From Methanobacteriota archaeon (GTDB lineage: Archaea; Halobacteriota; Methanomicrobia; Methanomicrobiales; Methanospirillaceae), in NCBI GenBank assembly GCA_029547605.1, contig JAKPPB010000020.1, forward strand, positions 1 to 64,000: a DNA stretch of 64,000 nt, written 5' to 3'. A model generated the notes under the pieces. It ran no database searches, was not told the origin of the DNA, and saw only the letters and a program-made list of their open reading frames with translations. Positions within the stretch are counted from its first letter, which is position 1. The number at the start of each line of letters is the position of its first letter. Position numbers and translations under genes: made by a program. This document shows, in pieces, positions 43,490 through 52,248 of the stretch.

Positions 43490-44376
43490 CCACTATCCCG
43501 GAACACGGGCTCCTTGTCCTGGACAAGCCAAGGGGGCCTTCCAGCCACCAAGTGACGGCGTGGGCCGGCGAGATTCTCGGCGCGAGGGTCGGCCATGCAG
43601 GAACGCTGGATCCCGGGGTCTCAGGCGTGCTTGTCGTCATGATTGGAAACGCCGTGCGGCTCGCCCCAATCCTCCTTTCAGAGGAGAAAGAGTACGTGGC
43701 AGCCATCCGCCTTCATGGGGACGTGCGGGAAGAGTCATTGAGGCGGGCAGCCGCAGAATTCTGCGGGCGGATCTACCAGCGGCCACCCAGAAGGAGCGCG
43801 GTCGCCCGCAACCTGCGCATCAGGACCGTGAAAGCACTCGACGTCCTCGAGGCCAGTGAGCGCCTGGCAGTCCTCCGCATCACCTGCGACGCCGGGACGT
43901 ATATCCGGTCACTCTGCCACCACCTGGGGCTTGCACTCGGCTGCGGTGCCCACATGCAGGAGCTCCGGCGGGTGAGGTCAGGGATCTTCTCAGAGGAACA
44001 CGCACATACGCTCCACGACCTGAAAGACGCGGCGGTGTGTGCCGGTCACGGGAATTCCCGTCACCTCGCTGAGATGATCCTCCCTCCAGAGACGATTGCC
44101 GGCGGGCTCCCTTCCCTCGTCATCCGCGACACCGCTGTGGACGCGCTCTGCCACGGCGCGGCGCTTGCAGGGGTGGGGGTCATACGCCAGGATGCATTTG
44201 TAAGAGGCGAGGCGGTTGCGGTCCTGACGGGAAAGGGACAACTGGTCTGTATCGGCGAGGCCATCGTCTCCTCAACGCAGGTCGCACCGGGACAGACCGG
44301 GCTCGTGGCGGCGCCGCGGACCGTCTTCATGCGGCCCGGCGCATACCCGAAGGGCTGGAAAACGAAGGAGAAATGA
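43486..44376 (+). CDS. cbf5: H/ACA RNP pseudouridine synthase Cbf5/TruB family
   Basis: The 296-aa protein starts MTTIPEHGLLVLDKPRGPSS and has the catalytic GHAGTLDPGVSGVLVVMIGN (catalytic Asp), KEYVAAIRLHG, YQRPPRRSAVARNLRIRTV, CDAGTYIRSLCHHLGLALGC and a PUA domain (SLVIRDTAVDALCHGAALAG to GEAVAVLTGKG). It makes pseudouridine in rRNA/tRNA, guided by H/ACA RNAs. The start is the ATG overlapping the hemD stop; the 419-aa track ORF is too long. In many archaea cbf5 follows cmk; here it is 32 kb away with hemD. Confidence 0.94.
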   Translation: MTTIPEHGLLVLDKPRGPSSHQVTAWAGEILGARVGHAGTLDPGVSGVLVVMIGNAVRLAPILLSEEKEYVAAIRLHGDVREESLRRAAAEFCGRIYQRPPRRSAVARNLRIRTVKALDVLEASERLAVLRITCDAGTYIRSLCHHLGLALGCGAHMQELRRVRSGIFSEEHAHTLHDLKDAAVCAGHGNSRHLAEMILPPETIAGGLPSLVIRDTAVDALCHGAALAGVGVIRQDAFVRGEAVAVLTGKGQLVCIGEAIVSSTQVAPGQTGLVAAPRTVFMRPGAYPKGWKTKEK

Positions 44377-44509
44377 TGAGGAGCGGGGATGAGAGCCCGG
44401 AAAAACCGTTCACGCTCATCCGTCCATCGCTTGGGATCTCATCTCTCCTGCCCTCTGGATGAGATACCATTAAAAAAAGACCCGCCCCATAGTATGGATA
44501 CACCTTTTT

Positions 44510-44593
44510 GCTGAGGTAGTCTAGCGGTACGGCGCAGGCCTGGAGAGCCTGTGGGGCTTCTGCCCCTCGGGAGTTCAATTCTCCCCCTCAGCG
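44510..44593 (+). tRNA. tRNA-Ser (anticodon GGA)
   Basis: The 84-nt class II tRNA has acceptor GCTGAGG/CCTCAGC, anticodon stem CAGGC/GCCTG with loop CTGGAGA giving GGA, a long variable arm (GGGGC-TTCT-GCCCC) and T arm GGGAG-TTCAATT-CTCCC. Discriminator G. Its last 19 nt overlap the 3' end of the minus-strand DNA methyltransferase gene. Confidence 0.93.
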
Positions 44594-45360
44594 TGCTCTG
44601 TTCTCCCGCCACTGCCGTCCCTTTCCCGTGCGCCGGAGAGCCCGCCATCATCCAGCCGCTCCTGTGCGAACCGAAAATATTCTTCGACCACCTCAAACCC
44701 GAGGAAGTGCCTCCCCATCTCCCGGCTCACCACCGCAACGGTACCTGAACCAAGGAAAGGGTCAAGCACCATGTCTCCGGGGTTGCTGGAGAACTCGAGT
44801 ATCTTTCGCACAATCTGGGGGGGGAGTTTCGTGGGTGTCTTCTTCTTCCCCTTCCAGTACTCGCGGTTGATCACCCAGACGTCCTCAGGATAATGCTCAA
44901 CCTTATGAAAGACGTAATTCCCGGGATCTTTTACCGCGAAAAGGATATGGTAATGGCTGGTGACGAACTTTTTCCGGGTGAACACCCCAAACTGGTACTT
45001 CCAGATCAGGTGGTTGATTGTGGTAAACCCTGCGTCGTCAAGGCCGCAGAGTACATCTTTCAGCCGGTTCCATCCTGAGAAGACGTAGAGGCTTCCCTTC
45101 GGGGAGAGCACCCGGAAGGCCTCCTTCATCCACCGTGAAGTGAACTGCCCATACTCGTGTTCCGGAATCTCGCGGTATCCGTCAAGGACCCGCGAACCGG
45201 TGCGGTGGTAATTCATCTTCCTGGCCTTAAAGTCGATAGCAAACGGGGGATCTGTGACGATAAGATCAATGCTCCCCGCACGAAGGAGCGGCAGGAGGTC
45301 CAGCGCATCCCCGTGGTAGAGTGTGTCCGGGGAGAACGGGCCGAGATCGGGAGATCTCAC
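44575..45360 (-). CDS. Beta-class site-specific DNA methyltransferase (N6-adenine or N4-cytosine)
   Basis: The 261-aa protein has motif IV first (DLIVTDPPFAIDFK, about residue 34) and the SAM motif I later (MVLDPFLGSGTVAVVSREMG, about residue 210), the beta-class order. No target-recognition extension or endonuclease gene is nearby, so it is an orphan methyltransferase. Start GTG 45360 overlaps the iorB stop by 4 bp (GTGA); the 77 extra N-terminal residues of the track ORF are a shadow of iorB. Its C-terminal codons are antisense to tRNA-Ser. It could act in replication, expression control or as a restriction-system remnant. Confidence 0.87.
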   Translation of the reverse strand: MRSPDLGPFSPDTLYHGDALDLLPLLRAGSIDLIVTDPPFAIDFKARKMNYHRTGSRVLDGYREIPEHEYGQFTSRWMKEAFRVLSPKGSLYVFSGWNRLKDVLCGLDDAGFTTINHLIWKYQFGVFTRKKFVTSHYHILFAVKDPGNYVFHKVEHYPEDVWVINREYWKGKKKTPTKLPPQIVRKILEFSSNPGDMVLDPFLGSGTVAVVSREMGRHFLGFEVVEEYFRFAQERLDDGGLSGARERDGSGGRTEHAEGEN

Positions 45361-45962
45361 GCCTTCCTGCTCCCTTCTTTGCACTTCTCTCCTGCCACCC
45401 TCCCGAGTTCGAATGCGTTCCTGTTGATCGCGACCGTCTTCTTTGGGACCAGTCGCTCGACCGCGGTAAGAAGCGAAGAGGGGGCAAAGGGCATGAACCA
45501 CGATGCCGCGCCGATCATCACCACGTTCTGCGACAGGGGACTGCCCGCTTCCGCGGCGAGCGCATCCGCGTCCACGAGGCAGAGTGACCACCCTTCCAGG
45601 CGCTCACGCACCGCGTCCTTGTCCGGTATCGCGGCCCCCTGCATGAATACCGACGTGGGAATGACGATGTGGCTGTTTGCGACCATGTGCCCGTCCGGCG
45701 CAAGAAAGTGGGCATACCGGAGCGCCTCGAGCATGTCAAAGGCAATCATCAGGTGCGCGGTGCCGGGTGCAATGAGTGGCCCGAACTTTCCGTCGATGCG
45801 GATGTGCCCCTCGACAGAGCCTCCCCGCTGCGCCATTCCATGGGTCTCTGCCCCGCGGACGCTCCTGCCCTCGATCAGGCATGCTTCCCCCAGGATGTTC
45901 GAGGCGAGGATGATCCCCTGCCCGCCGATTCCCACCATCAGGATGTCAAAACTCCGGGTCAT
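45357..45962 (-). CDS. iorB: Indolepyruvate:ferredoxin oxidoreductase subunit beta
   Basis: The 201-aa protein starts MTRSFDILMVGIGGQGIILA, the gamma-domain signature of 2-oxoacid oxidoreductases, with VRGAETHGMAQRGGSVEGHI and the C-terminal AINRNAFELGRVAGEKCK. With IorA it oxidises aryl pyruvates to aryl-acetyl-CoA, reducing ferredoxin; in methanogens the reverse reaction can build aromatic amino acids. Start ATG 45962 overlaps the iorA stop by 4 bp. Confidence 0.94.
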   Translation of the reverse strand: MTRSFDILMVGIGGQGIILASNILGEACLIEGRSVRGAETHGMAQRGGSVEGHIRIDGKFGPLIAPGTAHLMIAFDMLEALRYAHFLAPDGHMVANSHIVIPTSVFMQGAAIPDKDAVRERLEGWSLCLVDADALAAEAGSPLSQNVVMIGAASWFMPFAPSSLLTAVERLVPKKTVAINRNAFELGRVAGEKCKEGSRKA

Positions 45963-47728
45963 CTCTTCACCTCCCTGCCGATTGCACCTGCAGGGCAAAT
46001 CTGGACGCACACCCCGCAGCCGCTGCACAGGTCATTGATGAACGCCTTCTCGCCGGCCTTCTCGATGGCGGGACACCCGAACTTGACGCAGAGACCGCAT
46101 GCCGTACAGGTCTCGGGGTCGACCTGATACCTGCCTCGTCGCATGCCCGACCTGCGTGCGGTGATCACGCACGGCTGGCGGGCAATGATGACCTTCACGC
46201 CGGGCCGCTCCCGGGCTTCCTTCAGCACTGAGAGGAGGGATACGAGGTCGTAGGGGTCTACCGTCTCAACGTAACTGACGCCGCATGCCCTGCAGATAGC
46301 CTCGAGGGAGACAGGGGGGACAGGGGTGCCGCAGGCAGTCATCCCGCTGGAAGGGTTCGGCTGGTGGCCGGTCATGGCTGTCACCCTGTTGTCGAGGATC
46401 ACAAGTATCATCTTCGCCCCGTTGTAGACCGCGTTCAGGAGACCCGGGATGCCGGTGTGCAGGAACGTCGAATCGCCGATGGTTGCGACCACATCCCGAT
46501 CCTCTCCTGACTGGGCGATACCACTGGCAACGGTGATGGACGCCCCCATGCAGATCGTGGTATCCACGGCGCCCAGCTGGAGCCCGAGGGTGTAGCAGCC
46601 GATGTCGCTTGGGAAGATGCCGTCCTTGAAGACTTTCCGCATGGCATAAAAGACAGGCCGGTGCATGCACCCTGCACAGAGGATGGGTGGACGGCTGGGG
46701 ACATCACCCGCAGGACTGGGTTCTGAGAACACCCTGGACGGTGCGATACCACAGGCCTGCATGATCTTTGCCACTGCCACGGTGGAGAGCTCCCCCTCGT
46801 ACGGGACCATGCCGTTCTTTTTTCCATTCACGGCCACGCAGCCTGCCACCTGTCGCACCGCCTCCTCTACCACGGGGTGAAGCTCCTCCACGACGAGGAC
46901 CATCTCATGTTGCCGGACAAACGCCGAAAGCCACTCCTCGTCGATTGGATATGCCCCTATCTTCATGAAGGAGACACCATCAGGAAGCACCTCCTGGACA
47001 TAGGACGCCGCAATCCCGCTTGCCACGATGGCCACTGGACCACGCACCACCGCATGGTTATACCCCTTCTCAACCAGTGTCCTCTTAACCAGTGGCTGCT
47101 TCTGGTTCAGTTTCCGGTGGAGAACCCGTGTGTGCGCGGGGATTACCACGTACTGCTGGGGGTTCCGATGGAACTCTCCTTTCCTTATGACATGGGAACG
47201 GTCCTCTGTCACCGTGTCCCCCTTGGAGTGGCAGATCCGTGTGGTCGGCCTGAAGATTACCGGCAGGGAGAACTCTTCGGAGAGTGCGAAGGCGTCCCTG
47301 ACCATATCATGGGCTTCCTGGATGGTGGAGGGATCAAGGCAGGGGAGGCGCGAGAAGAGCGCATAGCAGCGGCTGTCCTGCTCGTTCTGGGAGCTGTGCG
47401 CGAACGGGTCATCCGCGCTCATGATCACGAGGCCTCCTGTGACCCCGGTATAGGCACTTGTCATCAGCGGGTCGGCGGCGACGTTGAGGCCCACGTGCTT
47501 CATGGTGCAGAGCGCCCGGAGACCGCACCACGCCGCGGCCAGGGCATTCTCGAGTGCCACCTTCTCGTTCACCGACCATTCGACGTAGAAGTCCCTTTCC
47601 GGAAGGGAACGGAGTATGTCGATCACCTCTGAAGACGGAGTCCCGGGATACCCGGTCACGAAATGGACGGGTGATGCGAGGCATCCTCTTGCGATTGCTT
47701 CATTGCCAAGCAGATACTGTGTCGTCAT
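45959..47728 (-). CDS. iorA: Indolepyruvate:ferredoxin oxidoreductase subunit alpha
   Basis: The 589-aa protein has the pyrimidine-binding N-terminal domain (HFVTGYPGTPSSEVIDILRS), the TPP-binding domain (TIGDSTFLHTGIPGLLNAVY; DNRVTAMTGHQPNPSSG) and a C-terminal 8Fe ferredoxin-like domain with two cluster motifs (CTACGLCVKFGCP; CSGCGVCVQICP). Start at ATG 47728 follows RBS GGTGGAGGA; the track ORF begins 16 codons early. It is cotranscribed with iorB and a DNA methyltransferase. Confidence 0.95.
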   Translation of the reverse strand: MTTQYLLGNEAIARGCLASPVHFVTGYPGTPSSEVIDILRSLPERDFYVEWSVNEKVALENALAAAWCGLRALCTMKHVGLNVAADPLMTSAYTGVTGGLVIMSADDPFAHSSQNEQDSRCYALFSRLPCLDPSTIQEAHDMVRDAFALSEEFSLPVIFRPTTRICHSKGDTVTEDRSHVIRKGEFHRNPQQYVVIPAHTRVLHRKLNQKQPLVKRTLVEKGYNHAVVRGPVAIVASGIAASYVQEVLPDGVSFMKIGAYPIDEEWLSAFVRQHEMVLVVEELHPVVEEAVRQVAGCVAVNGKKNGMVPYEGELSTVAVAKIMQACGIAPSRVFSEPSPAGDVPSRPPILCAGCMHRPVFYAMRKVFKDGIFPSDIGCYTLGLQLGAVDTTICMGASITVASGIAQSGEDRDVVATIGDSTFLHTGIPGLLNAVYNGAKMILVILDNRVTAMTGHQPNPSSGMTACGTPVPPVSLEAICRACGVSYVETVDPYDLVSLLSVLKEARERPGVKVIIARQPCVITARRSGMRRGRYQVDPETCTACGLCVKFGCPAIEKAGEKAFINDLCSGCGVCVQICPAGAIGREVKR

Positions 47729-47858
47729 TATCCTCCACCAGCATGTTCCTGTCACAGGTACTCTGCACAGGTACAAATAATATGACGGTCACGAGACAAC
47801 GAGGGGGACGACTCAAAACCTATAAAAGGGTCGGGGGATTAAATTACTGGGACATCAG

Positions 47859-47932
47859 GGGCCCGTAGCATAGCCCGGTGGTGCGCCCGGCTGATAACCG
47901 GGAGGTCATGTGTTCGAATCACATCGGGCCCA
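47859..47932 (+). tRNA. tRNA-Ile (anticodon GAU)
   Basis: The 74-nt cloverleaf has acceptor GGGCCCG/CGGGCCC, anticodon stem CCCGG/CCGGG with loop CTGATAA giving GAU, and T arm ATGTG-TTCGAAT-CACAT. Discriminator A. TATA-like TATAAAAGG lies about 35 bp upstream. Confidence 0.94.
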
Positions 47933-47973
47933 CTTCATATCTTCTTATTACTGATTGGAGCTGAGTGGATACC

Positions 47974-48432
47974 ATGGAAAAGAACCAGGTTATTCTGGTG
48001 GTTTTGGGACTGGTGGCCTGCGGGGCGCTTTATTTCTTCGTGGACATTTATGCGAGCCTTATTGGGGTCGTCCTCGTGATCGCTCTGGCGATGTCATTTT
48101 TTATCATGCAGGACAGCGCCATGACGCCCAACATATCAGTACGCGTGAAAGAGGGCGGCAGGGGAATTATCGTCAGTAATAAAGGGAATGCGAAGGCAGT
48201 CTCGATACACCTCACCCTGATGCCTCAGGAGCTCAAGTATCATGTGCCGTCCCTTGAAGAAGATACGGAGAAGACACTCTCCTCTGACATGATGATCGAG
48301 AGAACCAGGGTCAGGGCAAAATACCAGAATGAGCAGGGGAAGGCGTATGAAAAGAACATGGAGATCTCGGTATTCGACAAACCCGAGGAAGACCTCCTGA
48401 AACCCGTCTTCCCTCTCTTCAAGTGGAAGTGA
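47974..48432 (+). CDS. Small membrane protein with soluble C-terminal domain, unknown function
   Basis: The 152-aa protein has two N-terminal membrane helices (VILVVLGLVACGALYFFVDI; LIGVVLVIALAMSFFIM) and a beta-rich soluble part starting PNISVRVKEGGRGIIVSNKG, then KVSIHLTLMP-like strands and an acidic/basic mix. The fold of the soluble part resembles a CARDB/NEW-type Ig domain in pattern but I cannot assign it. Start ATG 47974 follows GGAGCTGAG; the GTG at 47965 is less likely. It follows tRNA-Ile by 41 bp. Confidence 0.7.
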   Translation: MEKNQVILVVLGLVACGALYFFVDIYASLIGVVLVIALAMSFFIMQDSAMTPNISVRVKEGGRGIIVSNKGNAKAVSIHLTLMPQELKYHVPSLEEDTEKTLSSDMMIERTRVRAKYQNEQGKAYEKNMEISVFDKPEEDLLKPVFPLFKWK

Positions 48433-48447
48433 CCCTTCACTTCTCCC

Positions 48448-48975
48448 TCACTTTTCTGCAAGCACGAACGCGAGGGTCTTCTCCAGGGCATCCAGGAGTT
48501 CCTTCTGCCCCTCAAGGTAATCGCGCATCGCCCGGTACAGCATCACCATGATCTCATGGCCGTAGATCTGGAGCGCGTCTTCCGGTGAAAGGGGGTTCTG
48601 ATAGGAATCGACGACGATCCCCCCGGTGCTGTACATCATCTCGTAGAACCTGCCGTCCTCGGCGAGGACGCAGAACTGGTCGTCAACCTTCTTGCTGATG
48701 TTGTCAGGCCGGTGGGCAACAGGATCGGTCTTTCCAAGGACGATCATCTTCTGGGGATAGTACACCGTGTCGTACATCTCGCCTTTGGTGTCAGCCTTTC
48801 CCCTCTTCAGCATATTCATCCCGATCCTTGCGACAAGGGGGGCAGTCATCTCGCCCATTCGGGCCATCAGGGCTGCCTCGCGGGCACGGACCTCCTCTGA
48901 TAGCGTGTCTCTTTTCGCGTTGAGGTCGTCGATCTTCTTTAAAAGTTCCCTGTATCCTTTCTCAATCTGGTCCAT
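48448..48975 (-). CDS. Coiled-coil protein of unknown function
   Basis: The 175-aa protein starts MDQIEKGYRELLKKIDDLNA, with a heptad-rich N-terminal coiled coil, then a domain containing GEMYDTVYYPQKMIVLGKTD and a C-terminal helical bundle (IMVMLYRAMRDYLEGQKELL). No membrane segment or catalytic motif is visible. The track ORF adds 49 spurious N-terminal residues. It converges with the upstream membrane-protein gene. I do not recognise the family. Confidence 0.68.
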   Translation of the reverse strand: MDQIEKGYRELLKKIDDLNAKRDTLSEEVRAREAALMARMGEMTAPLVARIGMNMLKRGKADTKGEMYDTVYYPQKMIVLGKTDPVAHRPDNISKKVDDQFCVLAEDGRFYEMMYSTGGIVVDSYQNPLSPEDALQIYGHEIMVMLYRAMRDYLEGQKELLDALEKTLAFVLAEK

Positions 48976-49152
48976 CTGCGCGATTCTCCTCTTCTCACTC
49001 TTTTTTCCTGGTTTTTGGGGTGTTGATGAGGAGTGGGCTGCATATGCAATAATGGTTCGCTTTCTCCCTGTCAGCGGGCCATACACCGCATCATGCGATA
49101 TATCCGGCGGGCCGGCTGACACCCTGGGACTTGGGAGAAGGTACCGGACGCT

Positions 49153-50406
49153 TCACACCGGTTCCCCGATGAAATAATAAGTCCTTTCCTTGGTCAGGCG
49201 GACCATCCGGACGGTCCCCGGTGAAAAGTCCCCCTTTACCACGACCCCCTGGTAGTACTGGGTCCGGCCCATCGCTGAACCGGGGCGGAGGACCTCTGTA
49301 ATGAGAACAGGGACCTCTCTCGAGATCCATGCCGCGTTCCTGGACTTCGCAATCTTCTCCGCGCACGCCAGAAGGGTTCTTGACCTCTCCTTCTTGTAGC
49401 GGTCTGGCATGTCCTTTTTCCCTGCTGCAGGAGTTCCTGGCCTTGGAGAGTAACGGGTGACGTTCACTTTGTCAGGCTGCATCCGAAAGACAAGGTCCAG
49501 TGTCTCGCAAAACTCCTCCTCAGTCTCCCCAGGGTATCCGCAGATGATGTCGGTATGGAGTGAGATCCCTGGACAATGTGTACGAAATGTCTTCACAATC
49601 GCCAATGCCTCCTCAGCGGTGTATCCCCTCCCCATCCTCTTGAGAACCGCATCCGAACCGGACTGGACTGGGAGGTGAAGGAACTTGAATATCTTCTCCC
49701 CTGCGAATGACTCGGCCACTATCTCTGCAATAGGAGAGAGGGTTGCGGGGTTCATCATCCCCACACGGACACGGAACATGCCAGGAACATCAGTAATTCT
49801 TGGGAGAAGTGCTCCAAGGTGAGATCCGATATCGGCACCCCAGGCACTCACGTCCTGGCCGGTCAACCGGATTTCAACCGCCCCGTTCTGCACGAGAGCC
49901 ATTACCTCGCCAAGTATCTCGTCCGCGTCCGCGCTCACCAGGGGACCACGTGCCATCCTGGTAATACAGTAGGAGCATGACCCACGGCACCCCTGGCACA
50001 CCTGGACGATCCCTACCGGTCCGGCAGGAGCGTCTCCTTCTCCTGCGTATGCGGCCTGTATCTCTCCGGGGTGGATGAACACAGGATCGCAGGCAGAGAG
50101 TATGGCATCCCTCCGGACCGTTGCCATGCAGCCGGTGACATAGAGCGGGTAGCTGCGGAGAGAGCGGAGGTGCTTGAGCACCTTTCGTTCGGTTGCACCA
50201 ACAACCGTGCAGGTGTTGACGATGACGGCATCGGCATCCTCCAGCCGGCTCACCAGCGTGCAACCCTGGTGCTTGAGGACTGCGGCAAGCTTTCTGCTGT
50301 CCCCCTCGTTGTAGGTACATCCGTATGTCTTTATGTAAACCTTCTTTTGCGTAATCGAGCGTAATACGTTCTTTCCGGGCGTGTGTCCCGTTCCGTTCCT
50401 CTCCAT
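49153..50406 (-). CDS. tRNA methylthiotransferase (MiaB/CDKAL type, ms2t6A)
   Basis: The 417-aa protein has the UPF0004 N-terminal domain with three cluster Cys (KTYGCTYNEGD, VNTCTVVGATE, TGCMAT), the radical SAM motif CRGSCSYC (about residue 150), FLHLPVQSGSDAVLKRMGRG and TDIICGYPGETEEEFCETLD, and a C-terminal TRAM domain. Archaeal members convert t6A37 to ms2t6A in tRNA. The most likely start is ATG 50406; the track ORF begins 47 codons upstream. Confidence 0.92.
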   Translation of the reverse strand: MERNGTGHTPGKNVLRSITQKKVYIKTYGCTYNEGDSRKLAAVLKHQGCTLVSRLEDADAVIVNTCTVVGATERKVLKHLRSLRSYPLYVTGCMATVRRDAILSACDPVFIHPGEIQAAYAGEGDAPAGPVGIVQVCQGCRGSCSYCITRMARGPLVSADADEILGEVMALVQNGAVEIRLTGQDVSAWGADIGSHLGALLPRITDVPGMFRVRVGMMNPATLSPIAEIVAESFAGEKIFKFLHLPVQSGSDAVLKRMGRGYTAEEALAIVKTFRTHCPGISLHTDIICGYPGETEEEFCETLDLVFRMQPDKVNVTRYSPRPGTPAAGKKDMPDRYKKERSRTLLACAEKIAKSRNAAWISREVPVLITEVLRPGSAMGRTQYYQGVVVKGDFSPGTVRMVRLTKERTYYFIGEPV

Positions 50407-50587
50407 TTCCTTTGAATACTCTCTCTGGCAGAGCAAATGAGTGTTCACCTCCTGGTCATTGGGGAATTGCAATATTACTGAACACCCATCGAATGCGGGA
50501 AAATTTCGCTGAATCAGGGGGAACCGGGAGAGAAATCCCGAATGCATGGGAAAATGCTTAACCGGTGATATTCACTATCTGAGTACA

Positions 50588-51346
50588 ATGATCAGGATCG
50601 GGGTGCTTGGTTGCGGAAATATCGGTCACATCATCGCGAAATACCGCGAGAACTGTGAGATAGTGGCCCTCTATGACCAGGTCTATTCGCGGGCTCTCGA
50701 ACTTGCCGCGCTCTCCGGGGGGACCGCATACCAGGACTTCGAGTCCTTCATCGCCGGTGACTTCGAATACGTAGTTGAGGCCGCCTCGGTCAGAGCGGTG
50801 CGCCAGTATGCGGAGTTGGTGCTGGCCAAAAGAAAGCACCTTATCCTTCTCTCCGTCGGAGCTCTCGCCGACCCCAATTTCCGCGAGGAACTCGTCCGCA
50901 TCGCCAAAGGGACCGGGACACACATCCACATCCCGAGCGGTGCGATACTGGGTCTCGACAACCTGAAGGTCGGCCAGATCTCCCCGATCCGCCGGCTCCT
51001 CCTCAGGACGACAAAGAGCCCCGGGTCCCTCGGCATCACGGCCACGGAGCGCTGCCTTGTATTCCAGGGCAAGTCCCACGAGTGCATCAAGGAGTTTCCA
51101 AAGAACGTGAACGTCTCGGTGGCATTGAGCCTTGCCGCCGGGAGGGATGCCGACGTGGAACTGTACGCAGACCCATCCGTCGAACGGAACATCCACGAGA
51201 TCGAGGCAGAGGGAGACTTTGGCGAGGTTTATATTAGGGTGAGCAACGTGCCAAGCCCTGACAACACTGCTACCAGCTACCTTGCCGCCCTCTCGATCCT
51301 CACCCTGCTCAAGAACCTCGAACAGCCCCTGGTGGTCGGGACATGA
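50588..51346 (+). CDS. nadX: L-aspartate dehydrogenase
   Basis: The 252-aa protein has a Rossmann fold (MIRIGVLGCGNIGHIIAKYR), YVVEAASVRAVRQYAELVLA, and the catalytic/ligand region IHIPSGAILGLDNLK. It oxidises aspartate to iminoaspartate for NAD synthesis, replacing NadB. ATG 50588 gives the family N-terminus. Stop overlaps the nadA start by 4 bp. Confidence 0.94.
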   Translation: MIRIGVLGCGNIGHIIAKYRENCEIVALYDQVYSRALELAALSGGTAYQDFESFIAGDFEYVVEAASVRAVRQYAELVLAKRKHLILLSVGALADPNFREELVRIAKGTGTHIHIPSGAILGLDNLKVGQISPIRRLLLRTTKSPGSLGITATERCLVFQGKSHECIKEFPKNVNVSVALSLAAGRDADVELYADPSVERNIHEIEAEGDFGEVYIRVSNVPSPDNTATSYLAALSILTLLKNLEQPLVVGT

Positions 51347-52248
51347 ACAGGACATCCCGCATCCTTGCATTGAAGAAGGAAAAAAATGCCATCATCCTGG
51401 CGCACAACTACCAGCGTCCCGAGATACAGGATCTCTCTGACGTGGTGGGGGACAGCCTCGAGCTCGCGCAGAAGGCAAGGGAGACAGAAGCCCCGCTCAT
51501 CGTCCTCTGCGGGGTCCTCTTCATGGCTGAGACCGCCAAGATCCTCAACCCCCGAAAGAAGGTCATTATCCCGGTCAAGGATGCACTCTGCCCGCTCGCG
51601 GACCAGCTTACACCTGGAATGATCCGCGAGGCAAGGGAGCACCACCCTGGCGCCCACGTGGTCCTCTACATCAACAGCACTGCGGAGTGCAAGGCGCTTG
51701 CTGACGTAATCTGCACCTCCGCAAACGCTGCCAAGGTCGTCAGGTCCCTGCCCGGCAAAGAGGTCATCGTCGGCCCCGATTCCAACCTGGCCGCGTATAT
51801 CCAGGACCAGGTCCCCGAGAAAGAGATCATCGCGATCCCTCCCGGTGGGCACTGCTACGTCCACGAATGCTTTACCCCCGAAGACCTCAACGCAGCCCGG
51901 CTTCGTGGCGGGGCGATCGTCTGCCACCCCGAATGCCGTCCGGAGATCCAGCGCGGGTCAGACATGGTTGCCTCTACGGGGGGGATGGTCAGGCTGGTCG
52001 GGAGCCGGAAGGAGAATGCTGCCTGGAACATCCTGACCGAGAGGGAGATGGCCTACCGGTTGAAGACGCTCTACCCGGGCCATACCTTCTTTGTGAAAGA
52101 AGAAGCCGTATGCGAAGACATGAAGAAGACCACAGTTGAAGACCTCCTCGCAGCACTCGAGCAGGAACAGTTCGAAGTTACCCTTCCCCCGGACATCATG
52201 CAGATGGCAAGGGGGGCGATTGAACGGATGCTGGTGATCGGCCGGTGA
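51343..52248 (+). CDS. nadA: Quinolinate synthase A
   Basis: The 301-aa protein contains AIILAHNYQRPEIQDLSDVV, the three [4Fe-4S]-ligand Cys contexts (IVLCGVLFMAETAKILNP, HPECRPEIQRGSDMVASTGG, KEEAVCEDMKKTT) and GPDSNLAAYI. It condenses iminoaspartate with DHAP to quinolinate. Coupled by 4-bp overlaps on both sides. Confidence 0.96.
   Translation: MNRTSRILALKKEKNAIILAHNYQRPEIQDLSDVVGDSLELAQKARETEAPLIVLCGVLFMAETAKILNPRKKVIIPVKDALCPLADQLTPGMIREAREHHPGAHVVLYINSTAECKALADVICTSANAAKVVRSLPGKEVIVGPDSNLAAYIQDQVPEKEIIAIPPGGHCYVHECFTPEDLNAARLRGGAIVCHPECRPEIQRGSDMVASTGGMVRLVGSRKENAAWNILTEREMAYRLKTLYPGHTFFVKEEAVCEDMKKTTVEDLLAALEQEQFEVTLPPDIMQMARGAIERMLVIGR

Noticed and set aside
45361-45591. N-terminal extension of the DNA methyltransferase ORF
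   Set aside because: It is an out-of-frame reading of iorB; the GTG overlapping the iorB stop restores the family N-terminus.
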